36,226 nucleotides of DNA, from NCBI GenBank assembly GCA_903892635.1, contig CAITJH010000086.1:1-36226 (forward strand), given 5' to 3'. The notes below the pieces were generated by a model. It made no database searches. It was not told the DNA's origin and saw only the letters and a list, made by a program, of their open reading frames with translations. Below, one piece after another: positions 1 to 8,137 of this stretch (positions are counted from its first letter, which is position 1; the number at the start of each line of letters is the position of its first letter). Origin of the DNA: an uncultured Actinomycetes bacterium (GTDB lineage Bacteria; Actinomycetota; Actinomycetes; S36-B12; UBA5976). The position numbers were made by a program, and so were the translations under genes.

Positions 1-1
1 C

Positions 2-79
2 AGCCTTCTTGGCTGGAGCCTTCTTCTTAGCTGGGGCCTTCTTGACGGCCTTCTTAGCTGTGGTCTTCTTGGCAGCCAC
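2..79 (-). CDS. Lys/Ala-rich basic protein, N-terminus only (cut by left edge)
   Basis: A GTG start at 79 is preceded by a strong ribosome binding site (GAGGAGG, 4 bases upstream on the minus strand). It opens a frame of 26 codons that runs off the left edge. The visible peptide is almost entirely Lys, Ala and Pro in AKK/KKAPA repeats. Such tracts bind DNA non-specifically in histone H1-like proteins and in the tails of actinobacterial HU proteins. They also occur as N-terminal extensions on other actinobacterial DNA-associated or DksA/TraR-like proteins. The part that would decide the family lies outside the window, so I do not name it. The ORF is absent from the supplied track because it is short and truncated. 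Confidence 0.72.
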   Translation of the reverse strand, partial: MAAKKTTAKKAVKKAPAKKKAPAKKA

Positions 80-482
80 AGTTCCTCCTCGAGGGTAGTA
101 CTTTCGGACTTCCCGAAAGTTCTTAAGTAATAGCGTGGCAGAACTTTTGATGCTTATTGGTTAAATTTCAAACATTTCTTTGCGCGTGTCGCGATTCACA
201 TCTGTCACAAAATTGTGTATGTGAGGAAAAGTTTCGACGGCAAAAATAAATAAATTGCGAAAAATCCTTGTAATTACTGATGAATTATGAGTTTTCATCA
301 TCAAATATTTCGTGATGAATCAACAAAATCGTGCGATTGTGAAAGATAAGAAATAGAAAAAAATTTTAAAAAAATTTTCGATTTTTAGATTTTTTCTTCA
401 TAAAAATAATTATTTTGAAAACCGCGTCCCAATTTCTTGCAAAAAGTATTTCGATGAGGCGCAGAAAATATTTAAACGTGAA
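80..482. other. 400-base AT-rich intergenic region
   Basis: No gene of credible length or composition is visible here. Bases from about 230 to 440 are strikingly AT-rich, with runs of A and T around 355-400 and 405-420. The heptamer TGATGAA occurs at 278-284 and 313-319, and inverted (TTCATCA) at 294-300. A hairpin lies at 100-120. The region must hold the promoter of the basic protein and the 3' end of the panB transcript. I could not pick a convincing -10/-35 pair or a rho-independent terminator for panB. Confidence 0.6.
100..120. repeat. Hairpin in the leader of the basic-protein gene
   Basis: ACTTTCGG and CCGAAAGT form a perfect 8-bp stem with a 5-base loop. It ends about 10 bases upstream of the ribosome binding site of the minus-strand gene that starts at 79. 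There is no following T run, so it does not look like a terminator. It could be an operator or an mRNA structure controlling translation. Confidence 0.55.
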
Positions 483-1307
483 TTATTCGTAGGAGTGATC
501 GAGATCTGGATAAGTCGAATTAATTACTTCGGTAGCCCATGCAGCACTTGCTTGCGAAATTTCTGAGCGTAAATTTGCAAATTGTTTAACGAACTTGGCT
601 GGTTTTCCAGGCGTCAAACCAAGCAAGTCTTGCCACACGATGATTTGTGCATCGCAGTGTGGTCCAGCACCGATACCAATGGTTGGAATCGGAATGCTCT
701 GCGTAATTTCCTTCGCAAGTTCGTAAGGTATGACTTCGAGAACAAGCGCAAAAACGCCAGCACTAACGAGGGCATGTGCATCAGTCAAAATTGCCTGTGC
801 TTGTTCACCGCGGCCCTGCACTCGGTAACCTCCCATGGAAAATACGTGTTGAGGGCGTAACCCAATGTGTCCGATGACTGGGATTCCTGCAGATACGAGA
901 GCGTGCACATGCGGCGCAACTTCACTGCCACCTTCAATTTTGACGGCGTGCACACCGGCTTCTTTCATGAATCGGGTCGCAGTGGCAACTGCCATGTCTG
1001 CTGTAATGCAAGTTCCGAACGGAAGATCTGCAACGACCATTGCTCTGGAGCTTCCACGAACAACTGCTGCAGCCAATGGAATTAGGTCGTCGGTTGTTAC
1101 AGGGATCGTACTGTCGTATCCAAAGACAACCATGGCTGCAGAGTCGCCAACTAAGAGGACTGGGTAACCGGCCTCATCAAAGATTCCGGCAGTCAACGCG
1201 TCGTAACTAGTGATCATTGGCCATTTCTCGCCAACTGATTTTGCCGAGATCAAATCATGCGTAGTGATTCGACGTTGATGCGCGCCACCATACAAAGGCA
1301 TTGACAT
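483..1307 (-). CDS. panB: 3-methyl-2-oxobutanoate hydroxymethyltransferase
   Basis: PanB transfers a hydroxymethyl group from 5,10-methylene-tetrahydrofolate to alpha-ketoisovalerate, giving ketopantoate, the first committed step of pantothenate and CoA synthesis in the cytosol. The sequence matches actinobacterial PanB along its length: LLVGDSAA and VVADLPFG carry the metal-binding aspartates, HAVKIEGG the metal-linked glutamate, and GIGAGPHCD and QDLLG are family signatures. The track begins at 1352, but I place the start at the internal ATG at 1307. That ATG has GGAG 5 bases upstream, while the longer start has no ribosome binding site and would add 15 unconserved residues. The resulting 274 aa is normal for the family. 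It lies downstream of nadE on the same strand and is probably cotranscribed with it. panD and panC are not in the window. Confidence 0.95.
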   Translation of the reverse strand: MSMPLYGGAHQRRITTHDLISAKSVGEKWPMITSYDALTAGIFDEAGYPVLLVGDSAAMVVFGYDSTIPVTTDDLIPLAAAVVRGSSRAMVVADLPFGTCITADMAVATATRFMKEAGVHAVKIEGGSEVAPHVHALVSAGIPVIGHIGLRPQHVFSMGGYRVQGRGEQAQAILTDAHALVSAGVFALVLEVIPYELAKEITQSIPIPTIGIGAGPHCDAQIIVWQDLLGLTPGKPAKFVKQFANLRSEISQASAAWATEVINSTYPDLDHSYE

Positions 1308-1311
1308 GTGA

Positions 1312-1317
1312 ACTCCG
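1312..1317 (-). promoter_or_regulatory. Ribosome binding site deciding the panB start
   Basis: On the minus strand CGGAGT lies just 5' of the ATG at 1307. The longer frame starting at 1352 has no comparable site, so this favours the 274-residue product. Confidence 0.65.
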
Positions 1318-1368
1318 ATTCTCGAGGCTACGCAACGGTAGTCCCCGGACATTTACAGCATAGGGGAG

Positions 1369-3087
1369 TTAGCGCGATTCTTTCCATTTGTTTGTCATAG
1401 GAAGTCGGCGATCTCGACCAAATGCTCTACGAGAAACCTTTGTGCCTGGCGGATATTGGCGCCGCTTGTACTCAGCGCCATCTGTTAGACCAAGCGTGCG
1501 AGTGACCATTTCTGCATCAAAACCTGCCGCGATGATCTCTGTCGCACTTTTATCGAGTTCGACATAGAGATACAGAACTGCATCAAGCTCGTCGTAATCA
1601 GGTAGTGAGTCACTATCGAGTTGTCCAGGGCGCAATTCTGCACTCGGTGGCTTCGTAATGCTGCTCTCGGGAATCGGAGGAACTTCGCCACGTTCCAGTG
1701 CAATTCGATTTCGCCAGCGCGATAGTTCCCAGACGTCAACTTTGGGTACATCTTTAATGGGCGCAAAACCACCGACAGCATCACCATAGATTGTTGAGTA
1801 GCCTACGGACAGTTCGCTCTTATTTCCTGTGGCGAGCACCAAATGATTTTCTTGATTTGAAATGCCCATCAACGTAGTTCCACGAACTCGAGCCTGCAGG
1901 TTTTCCTCGGCAAGTCCTGTGAGTCCCAATGAGTTCAAGTAAGCATCAATCATTGGGGCAATCTCGACAGTACGAATATTGATGCCGAGTCGTTTGGCAG
2001 TATCTGTGGCATCGCTCTTGGAGTGCGCGGATGAATACTCGGAAGGCATTGAAACGCCAAACACGCGATCGGCACCAAGAGCGTCGCAGGCTAGTGCAGC
2101 GACAAATGCGGAATCGATTCCGCCGGAAAGGCCCAGGAGCACAGATCTGAATCCGTTTTTATTCACGTAGTCGCGCAAGCCCAAAACCAATGCGCCATAC
2201 ACTTCGGCCTGCCAATCAAGTCGATCAGTGACGATTCCAGAAATTTCGACAGTTTCTTGAGTCAACGTCGAATCCAGGACGACATCCGCATGGCCGGTAG
2301 CCATTGGAAGTTCGACGTCGAATACAGCGATGGTGGATTCGAATTGCACCGTTCGTGCGAGGATCTCACCGTTTGGAGTAACCACTATGGAATCACCGTC
2401 AAAGACAAGCTCGTCTTGACCGCCAACCATGTTCACATAGGCAAGCACTGAATTTGTCTCTCGGGCACGCCTTTGTACTAATTCCAACCGCACATCATCT
2501 TTATCGCGTTCAAACGGTGAACCATTAAGGACGGCGAGTAAACCGCATTCGAGATCACGGACTCGAGCAACAGATCCACCTTCTTGCCACAAGTCCTCGC
2601 AAATAGCGATCGCAATGTCTACGTTAAATGCACGAACCACTAATGATTCAGTTCCGGGAACGAAGTATCTGTATTCATCGAAGACACCATAATTTGGCAA
2701 ATGATGCTTGTCGTAATGTGCAACGACCGCGCCGCGGTGAATGACGGCTGCACTGTTCTTAGATTTACCGTCGGGTGTGCCTAAGTCAGAGAGATTAGTG
2801 CCGCCAGCCGTACGCAGGTAGCCAACGAGAACTACGCACTCGCCAAATCCAGCGTCATCGATCTGTCGAGCTAAATCTGCAACTGCCTTCTCACTTGCAG
2901 CCTGAAACGAATTGCGTAGCGCTAAATCCTCTATGGGATAGCCTGTGATAATCATTTCGGGTAGAACAATGAGTTGTGCACCTTGTCCTGCAGCTTCTGA
3001 GACGGCATCGAGACATAGGGCTGTGTTTCCAGAAATATCCCCAACTACTGGGTTGATCTGGGCTAAACCAAGGCGAATAACAGGCAC
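1369..3087 (-). CDS. nadE: NAD+ synthase (glutamine-hydrolysing), short type
   Basis: This cytosolic enzyme amidates nicotinic acid adenine dinucleotide to NAD+, using ATP and ammonia taken from glutamine. The N-terminal half is a nitrilase-type glutaminase with its Glu-Lys-Cys triad in LPEMIITGYP, YDKHHLPNYG and ICEDLWQ. The C-terminal half is the synthetase with the ATP-binding P-loop LGLSGGIDSA at roughly residues 320-330 and the GNKSELSVGYSTIYGD signature. Its 572 residues fit the shorter two-domain class, not the roughly 680-residue mycobacterial enzyme. The start is GTG. Homology begins at once (VIRLGLAQINPVVGD), and a -10-like TACGCT lies exactly 6 bases upstream, so the mRNA is probably leaderless. 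It is divergent from glnA2 across only 56 bases. Confidence 0.95.
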   Translation of the reverse strand: MPVIRLGLAQINPVVGDISGNTALCLDAVSEAAGQGAQLIVLPEMIITGYPIEDLALRNSFQAASEKAVADLARQIDDAGFGECVVLVGYLRTAGGTNLSDLGTPDGKSKNSAAVIHRGAVVAHYDKHHLPNYGVFDEYRYFVPGTESLVVRAFNVDIAIAICEDLWQEGGSVARVRDLECGLLAVLNGSPFERDKDDVRLELVQRRARETNSVLAYVNMVGGQDELVFDGDSIVVTPNGEILARTVQFESTIAVFDVELPMATGHADVVLDSTLTQETVEISGIVTDRLDWQAEVYGALVLGLRDYVNKNGFRSVLLGLSGGIDSAFVAALACDALGADRVFGVSMPSEYSSAHSKSDATDTAKRLGINIRTVEIAPMIDAYLNSLGLTGLAEENLQARVRGTTLMGISNQENHLVLATGNKSELSVGYSTIYGDAVGGFAPIKDVPKVDVWELSRWRNRIALERGEVPPIPESSITKPPSAELRPGQLDSDSLPDYDELDAVLYLYVELDKSATEIIAAGFDAEMVTRTLGLTDGAEYKRRQYPPGTKVSRRAFGRDRRLPMTNKWKESR

Positions 3088-3093
3088 ATAGCC

Positions 3094-3099
3094 AGCGTA
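3094..3099 (-). promoter_or_regulatory. -10 box of nadE, leaderless promoter
   Basis: On the minus strand TACGCT is followed by 6 bases and then the GTG start. This TANNNT-N6-start layout recurs at several genes in the window and places the transcription start at or next to the first base of the start codon. Confidence 0.6.
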
Positions 3100-3105
3100 A
3101 TGCGT

Positions 3106-3121
3106 GTAACACAGCCGTAAC
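3106..3121 (+). promoter_or_regulatory. Possible GlnR half-sites between nadE and glnA2
   Basis: Two copies of GTAAC are separated by 6 bases (GTAAC-acagcc-GTAAC). This satisfies the AC-N9-AC spacing known for actinobacterial GlnR operators. Only two half-sites are present and no GAAAC partner is seen, so the call is much weaker than the site upstream of glnA1. Confidence 0.35.
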
Positions 3122-3143
3122 GAACGCAGGGCAATATGAATTC

Positions 3144-4481
3144 GTGGATAAGCAAACAGAATTCGTATTACGCACCATGGAAGAGCGCGACATTCGTTTC
3201 GTGCGCCTCTGGTTCACTGACGTGCTCGGCACGCTTAAATCAGTTGCTATTGCTCCAGCCGAGCTTGAAGGTGCCTTTGCCGAGGGTATTGGTTTTGACG
3301 GATCAGCGATCGAAGGGTTCGCCCGAGTATATGAATCCGACATGTTAGCCAAGCCAGATCCTGAAACGTTCGCGGTGTTGCCATGGCGCGGAGAAGAGCA
3401 AGGCGTTGCCCGCATGTTCTGCGACATCATGTTGCCAGATGGATCTGCTTCGTTTGCTGATCCTCGAAATGTGCTAACTCGGCAACTCGCAAAAGCAGCA
3501 GATCTTGGATTTACTTTTTATACACATCCAGAAATTGAATTCTTCTTGTTTAAAGATCAACCAGAACGTGGCAAGCGTCCCGTACCAGTGGATGAAGTTG
3601 GATACTTTGATCACTCACCACTTGGAATTGGTTATGACTTCCGTCGAACGGCGATCACGATGTTGGAGTCGATGGGGATTTCTGTTGAGTTCAGTCATCA
3701 TGAGGGAGCACCCGGTCAACAAGAGATCGATTTACGTTATGCCGATGCTCTGACTACGGCAGACAACATCATGACATTTCGGGCTGTGATGAAGGAGGTT
3801 GCCTTGTCTCAAGGTGTCTACGCATCATTCATGCCCAAGCCGTTTGCTGAATATCCAGGGTCGGGAATGCATACGCACTTGTCACTTTTCGAAGGCGACC
3901 GGAATGCGTTTTACGAACCGAGCTCTGAATATCAATTGAGCAAGACTGGGCGTCAATTTATTGCGGGCTTGCTCAAGCACGCACCTGAGATAACAGCCGT
4001 AACTAACCAATGGGTGAATTCGTACAAGCGTCTAGGCGGTGGCGGCGAGGCTCCTTCGTACGTATGTTGGGGTCATAACAATCGTTCCGCATTAATTCGC
4101 GTTCCGATGTACAAGCCGAACAAGGGCAACTCGACGCGCATTGAATTCCGTTCTGTCGATTCTGCATGCAATCCATATTTGTCATTCGCCTTGATGCTCG
4201 CGGCTGGATTAAAGGGCATTCAGGAGGGATACGAGTTGCCACTTGGCGCTGAAGATGATGTGTGGTCGCTTACTGATGGTGAACGTGCAGCGTTAGGAAT
4301 TGAACGTTTGCCCGAGTCGCTCGGTCAGGCGATCAAGGTGATGGAGAAAAGTGAACTCGTAGCTGAAACGCTTGGCGAGCATGTTTTCGACTTCTTTTTG
4401 CGCAATAAGCGGGCAGAATGGCAGGAGTATCGATCGCAAGTAACTGCGTTCGAACTTGATCGCTATTTGCCGTTGCTCTAG
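3144..4481 (+). CDS. glnA2: Glutamine synthetase-family ligase GlnA2
   Basis: This is a class I glutamine synthetase-type enzyme, the orthologue of mycobacterial GlnA2 from the first residue (DKQTEFVLRTMEERDIRFVR). Family motifs are present: HPEIEFFL, EFSHHEGAPGQQEIDLR, GSGMHTHLSLF, NRSALIRVP and the NPYLSFALM segment. The tyrosine that GlnE adenylylates in GlnA1 is absent; the equivalent segment reads DVWSLTDGE, so it should escape that control. Its Streptomyces orthologue was shown to gamma-glutamylate polyamines, not ammonia, so the true substrate here is open. The start is GTG, fixed by homology; no good ribosome binding site is seen and an out-of-frame ATG sits 8 bases upstream. It is the first gene of an operon with a glutamine amidotransferase and glnE. 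Confidence 0.95.
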   Translation: MDKQTEFVLRTMEERDIRFVRLWFTDVLGTLKSVAIAPAELEGAFAEGIGFDGSAIEGFARVYESDMLAKPDPETFAVLPWRGEEQGVARMFCDIMLPDGSASFADPRNVLTRQLAKAADLGFTFYTHPEIEFFLFKDQPERGKRPVPVDEVGYFDHSPLGIGYDFRRTAITMLESMGISVEFSHHEGAPGQQEIDLRYADALTTADNIMTFRAVMKEVALSQGVYASFMPKPFAEYPGSGMHTHLSLFEGDRNAFYEPSSEYQLSKTGRQFIAGLLKHAPEITAVTNQWVNSYKRLGGGGEAPSYVCWGHNNRSALIRVPMYKPNKGNSTRIEFRSVDSACNPYLSFALMLAAGLKGIQEGYELPLGAEDDVWSLTDGERAALGIERLPESLGQAIKVMEKSELVAETLGEHVFDFFLRNKRAEWQEYRSQVTAFELDRYLPLL

Positions 4482-4505
4482 CAAAGAACAAGGAGTCTTT
4501 TCGTT

Positions 4506-5231
4506 ATGAATCCACGTGTGCTCGTTATCCAGAACGAAGAGTCGGCTCCAGCCAATATGGTCGGTGAGTGGCTTGAAGAGTGCGGTTTAGTTCTCGATGT
4601 GATTCATGCCTACGCCGGCGAGGACATCCCAGCGCACGTACCCAGTGATTATGCAGGAGTACTTGCTTTTGGCGGAGCAATGGGCGCCAACGACGATTCT
4701 GATTTTCGATGGCTGACAGCCGAGCGACAATTACTCGCAGATGCTGCACACAACGACGTGCCAACATTTGGAATTTGCTTGGGTGCACAGGTACTTGCAA
4801 CCGCAATAGGTGGAACGTCAACTCGGGCTGATGTCATTGAGATAGGTGCATATGAATTCGACGTACTTGATGTTGCTCGAAATGATTCGGTATTCGCAAC
4901 ACTTGCTGGATCTACGGTTAAGGCTGCTCAATGGCATCAGGATTGGATTGCAACATTGCCGACACAGGCTGTGGTCTTGGCATCCAACGACAACTGTCCT
5001 GTTCAAGCGTTTCGCTTTGGAAACAATGTCTATGGAGTTCAATTTCATCCTGAGGTAGATGCTGCTTCGTTTAAAGAGTGGTACAACGTGGCCGACGAAG
5101 CTGCGGATCGTTCAGGTATCGACATGGTGGTAGCCGTTGATCAGGTCCGCGAATCCGAATCCGAGATGATCGCTACGTGGCGTCCGGTATTTCATGCGTG
5201 GGCTGAAGTGGTCAAGCAGCGCCAAGAGTAA
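4506..5231 (+). CDS. Class I glutamine amidotransferase-like protein
   Basis: A stand-alone class I glutamine amidotransferase domain of 241 residues, resembling the GMP synthase glutaminase subfamily. The nucleophile elbow FGICLGAQVLA places the catalytic cysteine at residue 91, and GVQFHPEVD supplies His181 and Glu183, so the triad is complete. An oxyanion-type loop AFGGAMGANDD lies near residue 55. No synthetase domain follows it. It begins 24 bases after glnA2 behind AAGGAG and ends 2 bases before glnE, so the three genes are almost certainly one transcript. Enzymes of this fold hydrolyse gamma-glutamyl bonds, which would suit a partner of a gamma-glutamyl ligase, but the substrate is unknown. 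An ordinary glutaminase role is equally possible. Confidence 0.88.
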   Translation: MNPRVLVIQNEESAPANMVGEWLEECGLVLDVIHAYAGEDIPAHVPSDYAGVLAFGGAMGANDDSDFRWLTAERQLLADAAHNDVPTFGICLGAQVLATAIGGTSTRADVIEIGAYEFDVLDVARNDSVFATLAGSTVKAAQWHQDWIATLPTQAVVLASNDNCPVQAFRFGNNVYGVQFHPEVDAASFKEWYNVADEAADRSGIDMVVAVDQVRESESEMIATWRPVFHAWAEVVKQRQE

Positions 5232-5233
5232 CT

Positions 5234-8134
5234 ATGGCAACTTCGCGCGAGCCTTCATTACAGGCACGATTAGCACGACTTGGTTTTTCGCAGACTCAAG
5301 AATGTGCTGAAATCGTGGCACGGTTTCCTGTCATCGATCAGCATTTGGAAATGATTCGTACTGCAGCAGATCCAGATCAGGCAATACGCATGATTGGAGA
5401 CATTGTTGATAGCGGAGCGATCGATCCAACAGGATGGGACGATCAACAGTGGGGCAATGTTGTCGGAGTCTGTGGATCGTCAATAGCTCTTGCACAACAT
5501 CTAGTGCGTCATCCGACACAAGCGCATTATGTGGCGCATGCAAATTCAGTGCCAACTCGTGACGAACTTATCGAGTCACTGAAGAATTCGGTTCGTGGAT
5601 TGGATTGGGAAGAAGCGCTCATTGCTTTGCGAATCGCATACCGAAAAGAAGTGAGTGCGATCGCTGCGTTAGATATTGCAGCTGGATCGCGCAGTGTGAC
5701 AATTCTTCCAGGGATTGCGCATGCGTTGTCCGACCTTGCTGATGCTGTGGTGACAGTCGCACTCGATATTGCGCTAGTACATGTACCAGGCTCAAGTGCG
5801 ATTCGTATGGCCGTCATTGCGATGGGCAAATGTGGCGCTCGCGAACTTAATTACGTCAGCGATGTCGACGTCATTTTCGTCGCTGAACCTGCCAATGAAG
5901 TTGCCACTGAGGTTGCAAAGCGATTGATGAGTGTGTGCTCATCGGTTACTCCTGAGGGACAGATCTGGGAAGTCGATCCAGCGTTGCGCCCTGAAGGTAA
6001 GGCTGGGGCATTGGTACGCACGCTGGAGAGTCATAAGGACTATTACGATCGCTGGGCGCAGGATTGGGAGTACCAAGCTCTTCTCAAAGCGCGCCACATG
6101 GCTGGGGACATTGACCTTGGCACAGCGTTCGTAGATTCCGTTGCACCTCATGTCTGGCAAGCAGCAGGACGGAAAGGGTTCATTGAATCGGTTCAAGCAA
6201 TGCGCGAACGAGTCACAGAACTTATTCCCGCCAAAGAAGCAGAGCGCGAATTAAAACTAGGTCGTGGTGGACTTCGGGATGTTGAGTTTGCGGTTCAGCT
6301 TCTCCAAATGGTTCATGGTCGTAGCGATGACATGGTCCGAAGCCCAAATACTTTGGTTGCTCTCGAGCAATTAGCAACGTGGGGCTATGTCGGGCGTGAA
6401 GACGCGGCAACACTCTCGGATGCTTATCGTTTCTTGCGCACACTTGAACATCGCATTCAACTGTCACGAATGCGACGCACTCACACTGTTCCCACCGACG
6501 AACATGAGTTACGCGTTCTTGGTCGATCAATGGGCTATGTGCTCGAACCTGTTGATGAATTAACAAAAGAGTGGCGAAAACATGCGCGTGAAGTTCGACG
6601 AATTCACGAGAAGCTTTTTTATCGACCGCTCCTTGAAGCTGTAGCAAAATTGGATAGTGCTGATGCTCGATTGACTACTGAAGCAGCGCGGGTTCGACTT
6701 GAGGCACTTGGTTACAAGGATCCCGAAGGAGCGTTGCGTCACCTTGAAGCTATGACTTCTGGAGTAAGTCGGCGTGCGGCAATTCAACGTACTTTATTGC
6801 CTGTGATGCTTCAATGGTTTGCCGAGACTCCTGATCCTGATGCGGGACTTTTAGGGTTTCGACGAGTTTCTGATGCGCTAGGGAATTCACCGTGGTACCT
6901 GCGCTTGTTACGCGACGAATCGATTACAGCCGAACGTCTGGCAGTAGTGCTGGGAAGTAGCCACTATGCCACCGAATTGTTGATGAAATCTCCCGATGCC
7001 GTGAGTCTCTTAGCTGATGAAAATCTGCTTCAACCTCGAAGTCGCGATGAATTGCTGAGTGAGGCGCACGCAATCGCGAGTCGTTATGACGAGCCGGCAG
7101 GTGCTGTTGATGCCCTTCGTGCAATGCGTCGTCGTGAACTATTTCGGATCAGCGTTGCAGAAGTACTGAACCTCTCAGACATCGAGACCGTTGGCAATTC
7201 ATTGACCGATGTGACAGACGCAGTTATTCAAGGCGCTGTCGCTGCCATTTCGAGATCGATTGCTAACCTCCCGCGCTTTGCTGTGATTGCAATGGGTCGT
7301 TACGGTGGCGGCGAACTTGGTTTCGGTAGCGATGCTGATGTGATGTTTTGTTTCGATGACAGTGGTGATGCTCAAGAAGCGGGCCGAGCAGCTCATCAAC
7401 TTGCGAATGAGCTGCGCACATTGTTGATGGCGCCCAGTACTGATCCAGAACTCATTATTGATGCAGACTTGCGGCCTGAGGGTAAGAACGGTCCGATGGT
7501 TCGAAGTTTGGCCTCATTTGCCGCCTATTACGCTCGTTGGTCGGTTGGCTGGGAAACTCAAGCGCTCTTACGAGCTAACTTCGCCGCTGGAGATGAGTCG
7601 TTAGGTGCCGAATTTGTTGCTCTCATCAATCCACTGCGCTACTCACTGAATGGGTTAAGTGACGAAGCGTTGCTGGACATTCGGCGGTTAAAGGCACGGA
7701 TGGAATCCGAACGCTTGCCCCGTGGTGCTGAACCTGCACTTCACACCAAACTCGGTCCTGGAGGACTGTCGGACGTGGAATGGGTTGCACAGATTCTTCA
7801 GATGAATCATGGTCACGAGTGCGTTGATTTGCAGACGACAAGGACTGTTGAGGCATTGCGTGCGGCTCAGAATTTTCAATTGATCAGTCCATCCGATGCA
7901 GGTGCACTTATCGAATCATGGTCGTTAGTAACGCGCGTGCGAAACACCATGATGCTTATTAAGGGGCGTCCCAGTGACGTGCTGCCAAAGGATCCAATTG
8001 AGTTATCTCGACTTGCTCAATCTTTGGGCTATGGGCCGCGAGCCGGGCAACAATTTATCGATGACTATCGCCGAACAACCAGACGAGCACGTGGCGTAGT
8101 TATGCGTTTACTCTTTGGGCAAAGCGCCGAATAG
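5234..8134 (+). CDS. glnE: Bifunctional glutamine synthetase adenylyltransferase/deadenylase
   Basis: GlnE attaches AMP to, and removes it from, a tyrosine of GlnA1, tuning nitrogen assimilation to supply. Both nucleotidyltransferase domains are visible. The first has GKCGARELNYVSDVDVIF at about residues 198-215 (deadenylylation half) and the second GRYGGGELGFGSDADVMF at about 688-705 (adenylylation half). Each contains the G-S/N-D-x-D metal-binding core. Each half also ends in its own helical domain, with ELKLGRGGLRDVEF and TKLGPGGLSDVEW as matching motifs. The 966 residues are close to the usual 950-1000. The start ATG lies 2 bases after the amidotransferase stop, so translation is probably coupled. 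Its target GlnA1, with the conserved tyrosine, is encoded at 17418-18863 in the same window. The gene converges on the decarboxylase gene with a gap of 3 bases. Confidence 0.97.
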   Translation: MATSREPSLQARLARLGFSQTQECAEIVARFPVIDQHLEMIRTAADPDQAIRMIGDIVDSGAIDPTGWDDQQWGNVVGVCGSSIALAQHLVRHPTQAHYVAHANSVPTRDELIESLKNSVRGLDWEEALIALRIAYRKEVSAIAALDIAAGSRSVTILPGIAHALSDLADAVVTVALDIALVHVPGSSAIRMAVIAMGKCGARELNYVSDVDVIFVAEPANEVATEVAKRLMSVCSSVTPEGQIWEVDPALRPEGKAGALVRTLESHKDYYDRWAQDWEYQALLKARHMAGDIDLGTAFVDSVAPHVWQAAGRKGFIESVQAMRERVTELIPAKEAERELKLGRGGLRDVEFAVQLLQMVHGRSDDMVRSPNTLVALEQLATWGYVGREDAATLSDAYRFLRTLEHRIQLSRMRRTHTVPTDEHELRVLGRSMGYVLEPVDELTKEWRKHAREVRRIHEKLFYRPLLEAVAKLDSADARLTTEAARVRLEALGYKDPEGALRHLEAMTSGVSRRAAIQRTLLPVMLQWFAETPDPDAGLLGFRRVSDALGNSPWYLRLLRDESITAERLAVVLGSSHYATELLMKSPDAVSLLADENLLQPRSRDELLSEAHAIASRYDEPAGAVDALRAMRRRELFRISVAEVLNLSDIETVGNSLTDVTDAVIQGAVAAISRSIANLPRFAVIAMGRYGGGELGFGSDADVMFCFDDSGDAQEAGRAAHQLANELRTLLMAPSTDPELIIDADLRPEGKNGPMVRSLASFAAYYARWSVGWETQALLRANFAAGDESLGAEFVALINPLRYSLNGLSDEALLDIRRLKARMESERLPRGAEPALHTKLGPGGLSDVEWVAQILQMNHGHECVDLQTTRTVEALRAAQNFQLISPSDAGALIESWSLVTRVRNTMMLIKGRPSDVLPKDPIELSRLAQSLGYGPRAGQQFIDDYRRTTRRARGVVMRLLFGQSAE

Positions 8135-8137
8135 TCG

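Noticed and set aside
3136-3348. ATG at 3136 as the start of a separate protein or of glnA2
   Set aside because: It is in a different frame from glnA2 and gives an unconserved 70-aa product. Homology to mycobacterial GlnA2 begins exactly at the GTG at 3144.
2891-3430. 179-aa minus-strand ORF spanning the nadE-glnA2 gap
   Set aside because: It overlaps the well-conserved starts of both nadE and glnA2 in other frames, and its composition (Ser, Arg and Cys-rich) is typical of a shadow ORF.
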